Assembly: GCF_000429625.1 (NCBI RefSeq)
Contig: NZ_KE386928.1
Span: 1 to 39,747 of the forward strand
Length of the DNA stretch: 39,747 nt
Direction of reading: 5' to 3'
From: Azospirillum halopraeferens DSM 3675
Lineage (GTDB): Bacteria > Pseudomonadota > Alphaproteobacteria > Azospirillales > Azospirillaceae
How positions within the stretch are numbered: position 1 is the stretch's first letter; each line of letters begins with the position of its first letter. Both the position numbers and the translations under genes were made by a program. Below are positions 15,368-24,190 of this stretch, one piece after another. A model generated the notes under the pieces. That model was not told the origin of the DNA. It saw only the letters and a program-made list of their open reading frames with translations, and did no database searches.

Positions 15368-16771
15368 TTACAGGGCGCGCACGTCGGTCAGGTGGCCGGT
15401 CACCGCGGCGGCGGCGGCCATGGCGGGGCTGACCAGGTGGGTGCGGCCGCCGCGGCCCTGGCGTCCCTCGAAGTTGCGGTTCGAGGTGGACGCACAGCGT
15501 TCGCCCGGCTCCAGCCGGTCGGCGTTCATGGCCAGGCACATGGAACAGCCGGGCTCGCGCCACTCGAAGCCGGCTTCGGTGAACACCTTGTCCAGTCCTT
15601 CCTGCTCCGCCTGCTCCTTGACCAGACCGGAGCCGGGGACGACCAGGGCGCGGATGCCCTCGGCCACCTTGCGGCCGCGGGCGATGTCGGCGGCGGCCCG
15701 CAGATCCTCGATGCGGCCGTTGGTGCACGAGCCGATGAAGACCGTATCGACCTTCACCGCGGTCAGGGGCTGGCCGGGCGTCAGCCCCATGTACTCCAGC
15801 GAGCGCTGCACGGCGGCGCGCTTGCCGGGATCGGCGACGTCCGCCGGGTCGGGCACGGCGGCGGTGATGGGCAGCACGTCCTCCGGGCTGGTGCCCCAGG
15901 TGACCTGCGGCACGATGTCGGCGGCGTTCAGCACGACGGTGGTGTCGTAGACGGCGCCCTCGTCCGACGGCAGGGTCTTCCAGTAGGCGACGGCCTGCTC
16001 CCACGCGCCGGCCTTCGGCACCAGCGGGCGGCCCGCCAGGTAGGCGAAGGTGGTCTCGTCCGGGGCGATCAGGCCGGCGCGCGCGCCCGCCTCGATGGCC
16101 ATGTTGCAGACGGTCATGCGGCCTTCCATGGTCAGGCCGCGGATGGCGTCGCCCGCGAACTCGATCACATGGCCGGTGCCGCCGGCGGTGCCGATCCGGC
16201 CGATGATGGCCAGCACGACGTCCTTGGCGGTGACGCCCGGCGGCAGGTCGCCGTCGACGCGGATCAGCATGTTGCGGGCCGGCTTCTGCAACAGGGTCTG
16301 GGTGGCCAGCACATGCTCCACCTCCGACGTGCCGATGCCGAAGGCCAGCGCGCCGAAGGCGCCGTGGGTGGCGGTGTGGCTGTCGCCGCAGACGATGGTG
16401 GCGCCGGGCACCGTGAAGCCCTGCTCGGGCCCGACGATGTGGACGATGCCCTGGCGCACGTCGTCCATGGGGAAGTAGCGCACGCCGAAGTCACGGGCGT
16501 TGCGGTCCAGGGCGTCGACCTGGATGCGGCTCTCCTCGTCGGCGATGCCCTTGGAGCGGTCGGTGGTCGGCACGTTGTGGTCCGGCACCGCCATCGTCAA
16601 CTCGGGCCGCCGCACGGCGCGGCCGGCCATGCGCAGCCCCTCGAACGCCTGCGGGCTCGTCACTTCGTGAACGAGGTGGCGGTCGATGTAGAGGATGCAG
16701 GTGCCATCCTCCTGGCGGTGGACGACATGGCTGTCCCAGATCTTGTCGAAGAGCGTGCGGGGCTTGGACAT
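15368..16771 (-). CDS. leuC: 3-Isopropylmalate dehydratase large subunit
   Basis: A 467-residue aconitase-family subunit that, with LeuD, isomerises 2- to 3-isopropylmalate in leucine synthesis. The [4Fe-4S] ligands are visible as C349 (FIGSCTNGR) and C409 and C412 (GCSMCLAMN). The N terminus SKPRTLFDKIWDSHVV and the active-site GDSHTATHGAFGALAFG are typical, and length is normal. An in-frame ATG 23 codons upstream exists, but family alignment favours MSKPRT. leuD and leuB, its usual neighbours, are not in the window. Confidence 0.96.
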   Translation of the reverse strand: MSKPRTLFDKIWDSHVVHRQEDGTCILYIDRHLVHEVTSPQAFEGLRMAGRAVRRPELTMAVPDHNVPTTDRSKGIADEESRIQVDALDRNARDFGVRYFPMDDVRQGIVHIVGPEQGFTVPGATIVCGDSHTATHGAFGALAFGIGTSEVEHVLATQTLLQKPARNMLIRVDGDLPPGVTAKDVVLAIIGRIGTAGGTGHVIEFAGDAIRGLTMEGRMTVCNMAIEAGARAGLIAPDETTFAYLAGRPLVPKAGAWEQAVAYWKTLPSDEGAVYDTTVVLNAADIVPQVTWGTSPEDVLPITAAVPDPADVADPGKRAAVQRSLEYMGLTPGQPLTAVKVDTVFIGSCTNGRIEDLRAAADIARGRKVAEGIRALVVPGSGLVKEQAEQEGLDKVFTEAGFEWREPGCSMCLAMNADRLEPGERCASTSNRNFEGRQGRGGRTHLVSPAMAAAAAVTGHLTDVRAL

Positions 16772-16892
16772 CGTGACTTCTCTCTGGCGGAGCACTGCCG
16801 GACACCCGGGTCGCAGGCTGTCCGAGGCACGCACAATAGCCATGTGGGCGCCGCCGGACAAGCGGCTGGGACACAGCCGGTCCGAGGGCCGG

Positions 16893-19493
16893 TCAGGAGG
16901 CCGGTGCCCCGCCCTCCGGGGTCGTTTGCCGCACCAGCACGAAGCGCTGGTAGGCGTAGCCGATGCCGATCAGCGCCGCCCCCAGGCCGAGGAACGACAC
17001 CGCCCGCCACAGGCCGGTCAGGGCGGACATGTCCACCAGGAAGACCTTGGCGACCGTCGCCAGCACCACCACCAGGGAGGCGTAGCGCAACGCCAGGGCG
17101 CCGCGCCACAGGCCGGCCGCGAGCAGGGCGGCCCCGAAGGCCAGCCAAACCGCCGAATGGGCGTACAGTTCCCCGTCGGGCAGGGTCGGGGACGACAGGA
17201 TGGTGCCCTGGAAGGCGTGGCGCACCGTCAGCACCAGCCACATCCACAGCGTGGCGAGGCCGGCAATGCCGGCCGCCAGGCTGAGGCGGCGGACGCCGCG
17301 CCGGCCGGCGACCGCGGCGAAGGCGCCGAACAGCAGGGCGGGCAGGGCGTAGGCCGGCAGCAGCGCGTTGACCAGCGGCGTGGCACCCACCGGCTCCCCC
17401 GTGACCATGGGGTTGGCCGCGAGCATGGTGCCCAGCGCCACCTGCGCGGCTCCGAGGGCGGCCGGCACCGGCCAGCCGTGCCGCGCCGTGGCGCTCGCCC
17501 CCGGCGCAGCGGCGCGGATGTACAGCAGCAGCCCCACCGACAGCCACCACACCGCGTTCAACCCCTGCTCCAGCAGGTCGTAGCCGGGCCGGTCCAGGGG
17601 GCCGTCGGCCACCGCCAGGCGGATCTGCAGGCTGCCCAGCAGCACGATGAAGCTGAGCGCGCCGGCCTCCAGCGCGGTGCGCAGGGCCGGCCCCGCGGCC
17701 CCGGCGAACAGCAGCCGGGCCGCCGCGAAGGCCAGCGCCGACAGGCCGTAGCCCGTCCAGATCCACGGCACACCCGGGAGCGGCCCGTCGATGGCGTAGG
17801 CCAGCACCTCCGGGTTGGCGGTCAGGCGCACCACCACCACGCCGGCCAGCACCAGCGCCAGGGTGCGCAGGCCGGCCACCGGGACGCTGCGGTGGACCGC
17901 GGCGGCGGCGGCCACCGTCCAGGCGAGAGCCACGCTCAGCCATGCGTCGCGCAGCAGCAGGGCGACGCCCAGCGCCAGCCCGGCCAGCGCCGCGGTGGCG
18001 TAGCCGGCCAGCACCGCGTCCCACGCGGCGTGGCCGCGGTGGCGGGCGGCGTAGCCGGCGGCCAGCGTGTGCAGGGCGGCCACCGCGGCGGCGGCCAGGG
18101 CCCAGTCGGCGTCCGGCTCGCCCGAGGCGACGCCGGCGTAGCCCGCCGCCACCAGCAGCAGCGACCCGGCGCCGCCCGCCAGGGTGAACCAGCCCGCCCG
18201 CCCGCTGCCGTGGGCCGCCGTGATGCCCGCGGCGGTCAGCGCGGCCGAGGCGGCCAGGGCATAGGCCAGCGCGCCGGCCTGCGCCACGTCCAGGGTGGCA
18301 CCGCCGGCCAGCAAGGTCAGCACCGCCGCCGCCGCGCCGCCGGTGTGCCGCGCCCCGGCCCGGTCGTCGGCGAGCAGCAGGCCGGCCAGCACCGCCGCCA
18401 GCCCGGCCACCAGGGGCACGTTGCCGTCGGCGCCGATGAACACCAGGCACGCCGCCACCAGCGTCGCCACCGCGACGGACAGCCCGGCGCCGTCGTGCCG
18501 GCGCCACCACCGGGTTCCCGGCTCCGCCGCCGTCGGGCGCCGGCGCAGCCCGACCGCCAGCCCGGTCGCCAGCACCAGATAGAGGGCCGCCGGCCAGGGC
18601 GCGACATCGAAGCCCGGGCGGGTGGCCATCCACACCAGCACCCAGGCGACGCCGCCCCAGTGCACCGTGGTCAGGACCCGCGGCCAGCCGCGCCAGCGCG
18701 CCGTCAGCGCCGCCACCGCCGACACCGCGGCCAGATAGGTGAACAGCGCGGTGCCGTCGCCGGACTCGCCGCCCACCACCAGCGGCACCGCGTAGGCGCC
18801 GACGATTCCCAATGCCGCCAGGGCCGGCCCGTGGCGCAGGGCCAGCACCAGGGCGGCGAAGGACACCGCGGCCAGCCCGCCGAAGGCCGCCGCCTGGCTC
18901 ACCAGCCCGTACAGCCCGTGGGCCGCCCACACCGACGCGTAGGCCGCGGCGAGGCCGGCGCCGCTGACGGTGGGCGGCAGGTGGTCGGCGCGCAGCGGAC
19001 CGGCGCCCCGCGCCGGCGGGCGGCGGCGCAGCCATTCCCCGGCCGCCACCAGCGCCCACGCCAGCAGCAGCCCCAGCGCCACCCGCACCGTCGGCGACAG
19101 CAGCCCCGATTCCACCGAGACCTGCACCAGGAAGCCGCCGCCCAGCGCCAGCGCCACGCCGCCGGTCCACACCAGCCAGCGCCCGGTCAGGCGCGTTTCC
19201 AGCCCGGCGAGGCGGTCGCCGGCACCCGGGGCTGTGGGGGCCGGTTCGGGACGGGCCGGCTCGGGGGCGGGATCGGGGTCGGGCAGGGGGGCGGCTGCGG
19301 CGGCCCCGTGCGCGGGGGCGGTGTCCGGCTGCGGGTCGGGCGCCGGCTCGGGCGCGCGCTGCGGTGCGGGGGCGAGGGCCAGCACCATGGCGCGCAGCGC
19401 GGCGTTGTCCCGCTCCAGCGCCGTCAGGCGCCGGCGCTGGCGCGTCAGCTCGACGGCGGCGGCCACCACCGCGATCACGATCAACAACTCCAT
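16893..19493 (-). CDS. DUF2339 polytopic membrane protein
   Basis: An 866-residue protein. It begins with a membrane anchor (ELLIVIAVVAAAVEL), a short coiled segment (RQRRRLTALERDNAALRAMV) and a proline/alanine-rich linker to about residue 100, followed by about 25 hydrophobic segments filling the rest. This is the layout of DUF2339 proteins, large inner membrane proteins without a known function. Alanine, glycine and leucine dominate; no catalytic motif stands out. The ATG at 19493 is chosen because it starts the anchor; an upstream start would add 40 residues overlapping the repeat element region. It lies 121 bases upstream of the leuC start on the same strand. Confidence 0.8.
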   Translation of the reverse strand: MELLIVIAVVAAAVELTRQRRRLTALERDNAALRAMVLALAPAPQRAPEPAPDPQPDTAPAHGAAAAAPLPDPDPAPEPARPEPAPTAPGAGDRLAGLETRLTGRWLVWTGGVALALGGGFLVQVSVESGLLSPTVRVALGLLLAWALVAAGEWLRRRPPARGAGPLRADHLPPTVSGAGLAAAYASVWAAHGLYGLVSQAAAFGGLAAVSFAALVLALRHGPALAALGIVGAYAVPLVVGGESGDGTALFTYLAAVSAVAALTARWRGWPRVLTTVHWGGVAWVLVWMATRPGFDVAPWPAALYLVLATGLAVGLRRRPTAAEPGTRWWRRHDGAGLSVAVATLVAACLVFIGADGNVPLVAGLAAVLAGLLLADDRAGARHTGGAAAAVLTLLAGGATLDVAQAGALAYALAASAALTAAGITAAHGSGRAGWFTLAGGAGSLLLVAAGYAGVASGEPDADWALAAAAVAALHTLAAGYAARHRGHAAWDAVLAGYATAALAGLALGVALLLRDAWLSVALAWTVAAAAAVHRSVPVAGLRTLALVLAGVVVVRLTANPEVLAYAIDGPLPGVPWIWTGYGLSALAFAAARLLFAGAAGPALRTALEAGALSFIVLLGSLQIRLAVADGPLDRPGYDLLEQGLNAVWWLSVGLLLYIRAAAPGASATARHGWPVPAALGAAQVALGTMLAANPMVTGEPVGATPLVNALLPAYALPALLFGAFAAVAGRRGVRRLSLAAGIAGLATLWMWLVLTVRHAFQGTILSSPTLPDGELYAHSAVWLAFGAALLAAGLWRGALALRYASLVVVLATVAKVFLVDMSALTGLWRAVSFLGLGAALIGIGYAYQRFVLVRQTTPEGGAPAS

Positions 19494-19581
19494 AACGTCC
19501 GCCTCTTCCCCCGGGGTGCCCTCGGCCCCGGCCATCATGGAGCCTGCACACCCGGCGCGGCAACCGGGTGCAGGCGTTTCC

Positions 19582-19701
19582 TCATACGGTCGGCAACTGA
19601 TCACGTCCATCAATTGCCGACCGTAAAACCCGGCAGATCAATGCCTTGGCATTGATCGAGAGGGTGATACCGGCGGCATCCTTCAGATGCCGCCGGTATC
19701 A
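19582..19701. repeat. Dispersed three-hairpin element, copy 2
   Basis: The partner of 511-628. Hairpin 1 is nearly perfect here: TACGGTCGGCAA (19585-19596) pairs with TTGCCGACCGTA (19614-19625), with four more pairs inside after one C-A mismatch. Hairpin 2 (19636-19645 with 19648-19657) is identical to copy 1. Hairpin 3 (19666-19680 with 19686-19700, loop CTTCA) differs from copy 1 at three positions in each arm, all compensated. Its end overlaps the stop codon of the minus-strand gene 19699-20196. As in copy 1, the element lies just 3' of a minus-strand gene in the same orientation. Confidence 0.88.
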
Positions 19702-20196
19702 TTCCCCCATGGCGTCCCGCGCCAGGCCGGCGACGACGCCCCAGCCGACGTGGTCGGCCGGGTCGATCTCCGCCAGCTTGGCCAGCAGGGCCGGCACGTC
19801 GGCGAAGCTGCCCTGCTTCAGGCTGATGAAGGTCAGCGCCTTCAGGGTGAACAGGGTGAAGCGCGGGGCGCCCGCCGCCGGCCAGTCCGCATCGCCGGGG
19901 CGCAGCAGGCGCCAGTCGGCGGGCCAGCCGCCCAGCGCCGCGGCGGCGTCCAGGCCGATGCGGGCGACCCGGCCGGCGTCGGCGTAGCGGGCGCCGTTGA
20001 AGTAGAACTTGTACAGGGCGAAAAACACCGGCAGCACCCGCGGCCCGGCGCGGTGGGCGTCCCACAGCAGCGCCTCGCAGCGCGCCCGGTCGTGGCGGGC
20101 GGCCACCGCCTCCTGCAACAGGGTGTCCACATGCTCCGGCACCTCGCCGAAGGCCATGCGGCCGTCCGGGATGCGCAGTTCGATCCGGCGTTCCAT
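19699..20196 (-). CDS. Helical-repeat (TPR-like) protein under a nif-type promoter
   Basis: A 165-residue soluble protein, rich in alanine and predicted mostly helical. Segments such as LPVFFALYKFYFNGARYADAGRVARIGLDAAAAL and FTLKALTFISLKQGSFADVPALLAKLAEIDP have the spacing of tetratricopeptide-like helix pairs, suggesting a protein-protein interaction module. No catalytic motif is seen. The start is the ATG at 20196. It is divergent from the iscA-nifU-nifS operon and has its own sigma54 -24/-12 sequence, so a role in nitrogenase assembly or protection is inferred. The exact function is unknown. Confidence 0.7.
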   Translation of the reverse strand: MERRIELRIPDGRMAFGEVPEHVDTLLQEAVAARHDRARCEALLWDAHRAGPRVLPVFFALYKFYFNGARYADAGRVARIGLDAAAALGGWPADWRLLRPGDADWPAAGAPRFTLFTLKALTFISLKQGSFADVPALLAKLAEIDPADHVGWGVVAGLARDAMGE

Positions 20197-20247
20197 CGTG
20201 GTGTCCGTCCCCTTTTGTGTGTCGGCGCGGCGCCCGCCCGCGGGAAT

Positions 20248-20261
20248 GCAAGGAGCGGGCC
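20248..20261 (-). promoter_or_regulatory. Sigma54 promoter for the helical-repeat gene
   Basis: On the minus strand, CGGCCCG-CTCC-TTGCAT gives the invariant GG (20261-20260), ten bases and GC (20249-20248) of a -24/-12 promoter, with a close match around both elements. It lies about 50 bases before the start codon at 20196. Confidence 0.75.
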
Positions 20262-20282
20262 GGGCCGCGACTCGGGGTTCCG

Positions 20283-20298
20283 TGTCGTGAACCCGACA
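20283..20298. promoter_or_regulatory. NifA upstream activator site (TGT-N10-ACA)
   Basis: TGT (20283-20285), ten bases, ACA (20296-20298): an exact match to the NifA-binding consensus, embedded in the inverted repeat TGTCG-N6-CGACA. It is 78 bases from the -24 GG of the nif operon promoter, a normal distance, and 21 bases from that of the divergent gene, which is unusually short. Confidence 0.8.
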
Positions 20299-20376
20299 AG
20301 GGGCGTGTCGCAAACGCGTCAGCACGCCGCACCCCGACACTCCCGCACCCGAGGGTTTCCGCCATTTCCGCCTTTT

Positions 20377-20390
20377 GGCCCGGCGTTTGC
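20377..20390 (+). promoter_or_regulatory. Sigma54 promoter of the iscA-nifUSV-cysE-nifW operon
   Basis: TTGGCCCG-GCGT-TTGCT contains GG (20377-20378), ten bases and GC (20389-20390), the invariant spacing of a -24/-12 promoter. Transcription would begin near 20402, about 30 bases before the first gene. With the NifA site upstream, this indicates expression under nitrogen-fixing conditions. Confidence 0.85.
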
Positions 20391-20434
20391 TACTTGCCGG
20401 GGCAGAACACGCGGATCAGCCAAGGAGAGCATGC

Positions 20435-20815
20435 ATGGTGACCCTGACGGATACGGCGGTGGCCACCCTGGAACGGGTGCTGGCGGGATCGGGAGCGGCG
20501 GCGCGCGGCCTGCGCATCGCGGTGGCGGACGGCGGCTGCGCCGGGCTGAAGTACCAGATGGGCCTGGAATCGCAGGCGGCCGACGGTGACGCGGTGCTGG
20601 AGTTCGGCGCCGTCACCGTCTTCATCGACGCGGCCAGCCAGCCCCACCTGACCGGAGTCGTGGTCGATTTCGTGGAGGGTGTGGAGGGATCCGGCTTCCG
20701 CTTCGACAACCCCAACGCCACCGGCTCGTGCGGCTGCGGCAAGTCGTTCTCCACCGGCTCCTGCTCGACCCCGCCGCAAGGGGCAGCGGGCGGCTGCGGC
20801 TCGCACGCCCACTGA
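20435..20815 (+). CDS. Nif-specific A-type Fe-S carrier (IscA/HesB family)
   Basis: A 126-residue protein of the IscA/HesB family. The three cluster-binding cysteines are C35 (DGGCAGLKY), C99 and C101 (GSCGCGKSF). The last 20 residues are an extra glycine/cysteine/histidine tail (two further cysteines). It accepts or delivers iron or Fe-S clusters; nif-linked copies, often called nifIscA, sit beside nifU as here. The ATG at 20435 is used because AAGGAG lies 7 bases upstream. It is the first gene after the sigma54 promoter, 56 bases before nifU. Confidence 0.9.
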   Translation: MVTLTDTAVATLERVLAGSGAAARGLRIAVADGGCAGLKYQMGLESQAADGDAVLEFGAVTVFIDAASQPHLTGVVVDFVEGVEGSGFRFDNPNATGSCGCGKSFSTGSCSTPPQGAAGGCGSHAH

Positions 20816-20871
20816 TCCTCTCTCTTCGATCCGATATTCCACGCCGACTTCAGCGAAAGGCAGGGCCTGCC

Positions 20872-21798
20872 ATGTGGAACTACACCGACAAGGTCAAGGA
20901 ACACTTCTTCAATCCGAAGAACGCCGGCGTGCTGGACGACGCCAATGCGGTGGGCGAGGTCGGCTCGATCTCCTGCGGCGACGCGCTGAAGCTGATGCTG
21001 AAGGTGAACCCCGACACCGAGGTGATCGAGGACGCGCGCTTCCAGACCTTCGGCTGCGGCTCGGCCATCGCCTCCTCCTCGGCGCTGACCGAACTGATCA
21101 TCGGCCGGACGGTGGAGGAGGCGCTGCGGCTCACCAACCGCGACATCGCCGACTATCTCGGCGGCCTGCCGCCGGAGAAGATGCACTGCTCGGTCATGGG
21201 GGCGGAGGCGCTGCACGCGGCCATCGCCGCCTACAAGGGCGAGGAGTGGGCCGACGACCATGAGGAAGGTGAGCTGGTCTGCAAGTGCTTCGGCGTCGAC
21301 GCCGCGATGATCGAGCGGGCGGTGACCGTCAACAACCTCTCCACCCTGGAGGAGGTCACCCACTACACCAAGGCCGGCGGGTCCTGCCAAACCTGCCACG
21401 AGAAGATCGAAGAGGTGCTGGAGACCGTGCTGGCCAGGGCCGGCAAGGAGATGGGGGCATCCAGGGCGCCCGCCGCCGGCCTGGTCGGCCTGGACGCCAT
21501 CAAGCCGCTGGCGCCCAAGGCGCCCGCCCCGGCGACCGCGGGCAAGATGACGAACGTCCAGCGCATGCAGGCGATCATGCTGGCGATCGAGGAGATCCGC
21601 CCGCAGATCCAGCGCGACGGCGGCGACGTGGAGCTGGTGGACATCGACGGCAAGGACATCTACGTGCGCCTGTCCGGCGCCTGCTCCGGCTGTTCCCAGT
21701 CCGCCGGCACCATGATGGGCGTTCAGATGAAGCTGGTGGAGAAGCTGGGCGAGTTCGTGCGCGTCAAGCCCGCCTCCCTCATGCCGGCGGGGGTGTGA
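20872..21798 (+). CDS. nifU: Nitrogenase Fe-S cluster scaffold NifU
   Basis: A 308-residue three-domain scaffold. The N-terminal IscU-like domain has cluster-assembly cysteines C35, C62 and C106. The central domain holds the permanent [2Fe-2S] centre through C137, C139, C172 and C175. The C-terminal Nfu domain has the CSGC pair C271/C274. The first seven positions match those known for Azotobacter NifU. NifS delivers sulfur to NifU, which then supplies clusters for nitrogenase maturation. A low-complexity Ala/Pro linker (about 195-225) separates the last two domains. nifS begins 4 bases after the stop. Confidence 0.97.
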   Translation: MWNYTDKVKEHFFNPKNAGVLDDANAVGEVGSISCGDALKLMLKVNPDTEVIEDARFQTFGCGSAIASSSALTELIIGRTVEEALRLTNRDIADYLGGLPPEKMHCSVMGAEALHAAIAAYKGEEWADDHEEGELVCKCFGVDAAMIERAVTVNNLSTLEEVTHYTKAGGSCQTCHEKIEEVLETVLARAGKEMGASRAPAAGLVGLDAIKPLAPKAPAPATAGKMTNVQRMQAIMLAIEEIRPQIQRDGGDVELVDIDGKDIYVRLSGACSGCSQSAGTMMGVQMKLVEKLGEFVRVKPASLMPAGV

Positions 21799-21802
21799 TG
21801 CC

Positions 21803-23005
21803 ATGACCGGGATCTATCTGGACAACAACGCCACCACCCGCGTCGACCCGCTGGTCCTGGCCGAGATGCTGCCGCTGTTCACCGAGCAGTTCGGCAACCC
21901 CTCCTCCATGCACGGCTTCGGGGCCGCGGTGGGGGGCAAGGTGGAATGGGCGCGCCAGCAGGTGCAGGCCCTGCTGGGCGCCGCCCACGACAGCGAGATC
22001 GTCTTCACCTCCGGCGGGACGGAGAGCGACAACACCGCCATCCTGTCCACCCTGGAGGCGTTCCCGAAGAAGCGGGAGATCATCACCAGCGTGGTGGAGC
22101 ATCCCGCCGTGCTGGCCCTGTGCGAGTATCTGGAGAAGAAGCGCGGCTACACCGTCCACCGCATCCCCGTGGACGGCAAGGGGAACCTGGACACGGACGC
22201 CTACGACCGCGCCCTGTCGGAGAACGTCGCCATCGTCTCCATCATGTGGGCCAACAACGAGACCGGCACCCTCTTCCCGGTCGAGGAGCTGGCGCGCAAA
22301 GCCAGGGCGGCGGGGGCTCTGTTCCACACAGACGCCGTGCAGGCCGTGGGCAAGATCCCCATGCGGCTGGCCGACAGCGCCATCGACCTGCTGTCCCTGT
22401 CGGGCCACAAGCTGCACGCGCCCAAGGGCATCGGCGCGCTCTACGTCAAGCGGGGCACCCGCTTCCGGCCGATGATGCGCGGCGGCCACCAGGAGCGGTC
22501 GCGTCGCGCCGGCACCGAGAACGCGCCGGGCATCGTCGGGCTGGGGGCGGCGGCCGAGCTGGCGCTGCACCACATGGCGGACGAGAACACCCGCGTGCGG
22601 GCGCTGCGCGACCGGCTGGAGCGCGGGCTGCTGGCGGCCATACCCAACTGCTTCGTCACCGGCAACCCCGACAACCGGCTGCCCAACACCTGCAACATCG
22701 CCTTCGAGTTCATCGAAGGCGAGGCCATCCTGCTGCTGCTGAACGAGCACGGCATCGCCGCCTCGTCCGGCTCCGCCTGCACGTCGGGCTCGCTGGAGCC
22801 CAGCCACGTCATGCGGGCGATGGGCGTGCCCTACACGGCGGCCCACGGGGCCACCCGCTTCTCCCTGTCGCGCGACACCACGGACGCGGAGATCGACACG
22901 GTGATCAAGGTGATGCCCGGCATCATCGCCCGCCTGCGCGCCCTGTCACCCTACTGGGCCGGCGCGGAGAAGGCCCCGCGGGAGTTCGCACCGGTCTATT
23001 CGTGA
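21803..23005 (+). CDS. nifS: Cysteine desulfurase NifS
   Basis: A 400-residue PLP enzyme that takes sulfur from cysteine, leaving alanine, and passes it to NifU. The PLP lysine is K203 (SGHKLHAPKG). The persulfide-carrying cysteine is C326 in SSGSACTSGS. The N-terminal motif YLDNNATTRVDP and the HTDAVQAVGK segment are typical. Length matches NifS. It is closely spaced between nifU and nifV. The last residues (EKAPREFAPVYS) form a short tail after the fold. Confidence 0.97.
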   Translation: MTGIYLDNNATTRVDPLVLAEMLPLFTEQFGNPSSMHGFGAAVGGKVEWARQQVQALLGAAHDSEIVFTSGGTESDNTAILSTLEAFPKKREIITSVVEHPAVLALCEYLEKKRGYTVHRIPVDGKGNLDTDAYDRALSENVAIVSIMWANNETGTLFPVEELARKARAAGALFHTDAVQAVGKIPMRLADSAIDLLSLSGHKLHAPKGIGALYVKRGTRFRPMMRGGHQERSRRAGTENAPGIVGLGAAAELALHHMADENTRVRALRDRLERGLLAAIPNCFVTGNPDNRLPNTCNIAFEFIEGEAILLLLNEHGIAASSGSACTSGSLEPSHVMRAMGVPYTAAHGATRFSLSRDTTDAEIDTVIKVMPGIIARLRALSPYWAGAEKAPREFAPVYS

Positions 23006-23028
23006 ACGTGCAGCGGAGGACGCCCGCC

Positions 23029-24174
23029 ATGCCGAAGCCCGCCTTCGTCACCATCAACGACACCACCCTGCGCGACGGCGAGCAGACGGCGGGCGTGGCT
23101 TTCACCCTGGACGAGAAGATCGCCATCGCCCGGGCGCTGGATGCCGCCGGCGTGCCGGAGCTGGAGATCGGCATCCCCGCCATGGGCGAGGACGAGCGCG
23201 AGGGCATCCGCGCCGTCGCGGCGCTGGGCCTGAAGGCGCGGCTGATGCTGTGGTGCCGCATGCACGACGCCGACCTGGCGGCGGCACGGTCGTGCGGCGT
23301 CGGCTTCCTCAACCTGTCCATGCCCGTGTCCGACATCCAGATCGCGAAGAAGCTCCGCCGCACCCGCGCCTGGGCCCTGTCGGAGATCGAGCGCAAGGTG
23401 AAGACGGCGCGTGACGCCGGCTACGAGGTCAGCGTCGGCGGCGAGGATTCCAGCCGTGCGGACATGGACTTCCTGGTCACGGCGGCGGTCACCGCCCAGC
23501 TCGCCGGGGCGCGGCGGTTCCGCTTCGCCGACACGCTGGGGGTGCTCGACCCCTTCGGGACGCGGGCGCGCATCGAGCGGCTGCGCCGCGCCACCGACCT
23601 GGAGATCGAGATCCATGCCCACGACGACCTGGGGCTGGCCAACGCCAACTCCCTGGCCGCCGTGCTGGGCGGGGCGACCCACGTCAACACCACCGTCAAC
23701 GGCCTGGGGGAGCGCGCCGGCAATGCCCCGCTGGAGGAGGTGGTGATGGCGCTGAAGGTGCTGCACGGGCTGGACACGGGTGTGGACTGCCGGGCGCTGG
23801 GCTCCATCTCCGACCTGGTGGAGGCGGCGTCCAACCGTCCCGTCGCGGTCAACAAGTCCATCGTCGGCGACGCGGTCTTCACCCACGAGGCGGGCATCCA
23901 CGTGGACGGGCTGCTGCGCGACCGCCGCACCTACCAGAACTTCGACCCCGCCGAGGTGGGGCGCGAGCACCGCATCGTGCTGGGCAAGCATTCCGGCACG
24001 GCGGCGGTGAAGATGGCCTATGACCGGATGGGCATCACCGTGGACGACGCGGCGGCGCGGCTGGTGCTGACGCAGGTGCGCGCCTTCGCGACCCGTGCCA
24101 AGCGCCCCCCCAACCCGGACGAGCTGCAGGCATTCCTCGCCACCGCCACCGTTCCCGCCGTCCTTCCGGCCTGA
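23029..24174 (+). CDS. nifV: Homocitrate synthase NifV
   Basis: A 381-residue enzyme that condenses acetyl-CoA with 2-oxoglutarate to homocitrate, the organic ligand of FeMo-co. Visible motifs are INDTTLRDGEQTAGVAF at the N terminus with catalytic and metal-binding residues, IEIHAHDDLGLANANSLAA with the HxHxD metal site, and NTTVNGLGERAGNAPLEEV. The C-terminal part shows FTHEAGIHVDG and VLGKHSG as in the isopropylmalate synthase family. The gene context separates it from LeuA and lysine-pathway homocitrate synthase. The GGAGG site lies about 10 bases before the ATG. Confidence 0.96.
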   Translation: MPKPAFVTINDTTLRDGEQTAGVAFTLDEKIAIARALDAAGVPELEIGIPAMGEDEREGIRAVAALGLKARLMLWCRMHDADLAAARSCGVGFLNLSMPVSDIQIAKKLRRTRAWALSEIERKVKTARDAGYEVSVGGEDSSRADMDFLVTAAVTAQLAGARRFRFADTLGVLDPFGTRARIERLRRATDLEIEIHAHDDLGLANANSLAAVLGGATHVNTTVNGLGERAGNAPLEEVVMALKVLHGLDTGVDCRALGSISDLVEAASNRPVAVNKSIVGDAVFTHEAGIHVDGLLRDRRTYQNFDPAEVGREHRIVLGKHSGTAAVKMAYDRMGITVDDAAARLVLTQVRAFATRAKRPPNPDELQAFLATATVPAVLPA

Positions 24175-24190
24175 AGGGGGAGACGCCGCC

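Noticed and set aside
15368..19563. Very long open frames antisense to leuC and the DUF2339 gene
   Set aside because: They are products of high GC in a region where the opposite strand carries family-matching proteins; their translations are low in complexity (Arg, Gly, Gln, His) and match nothing.
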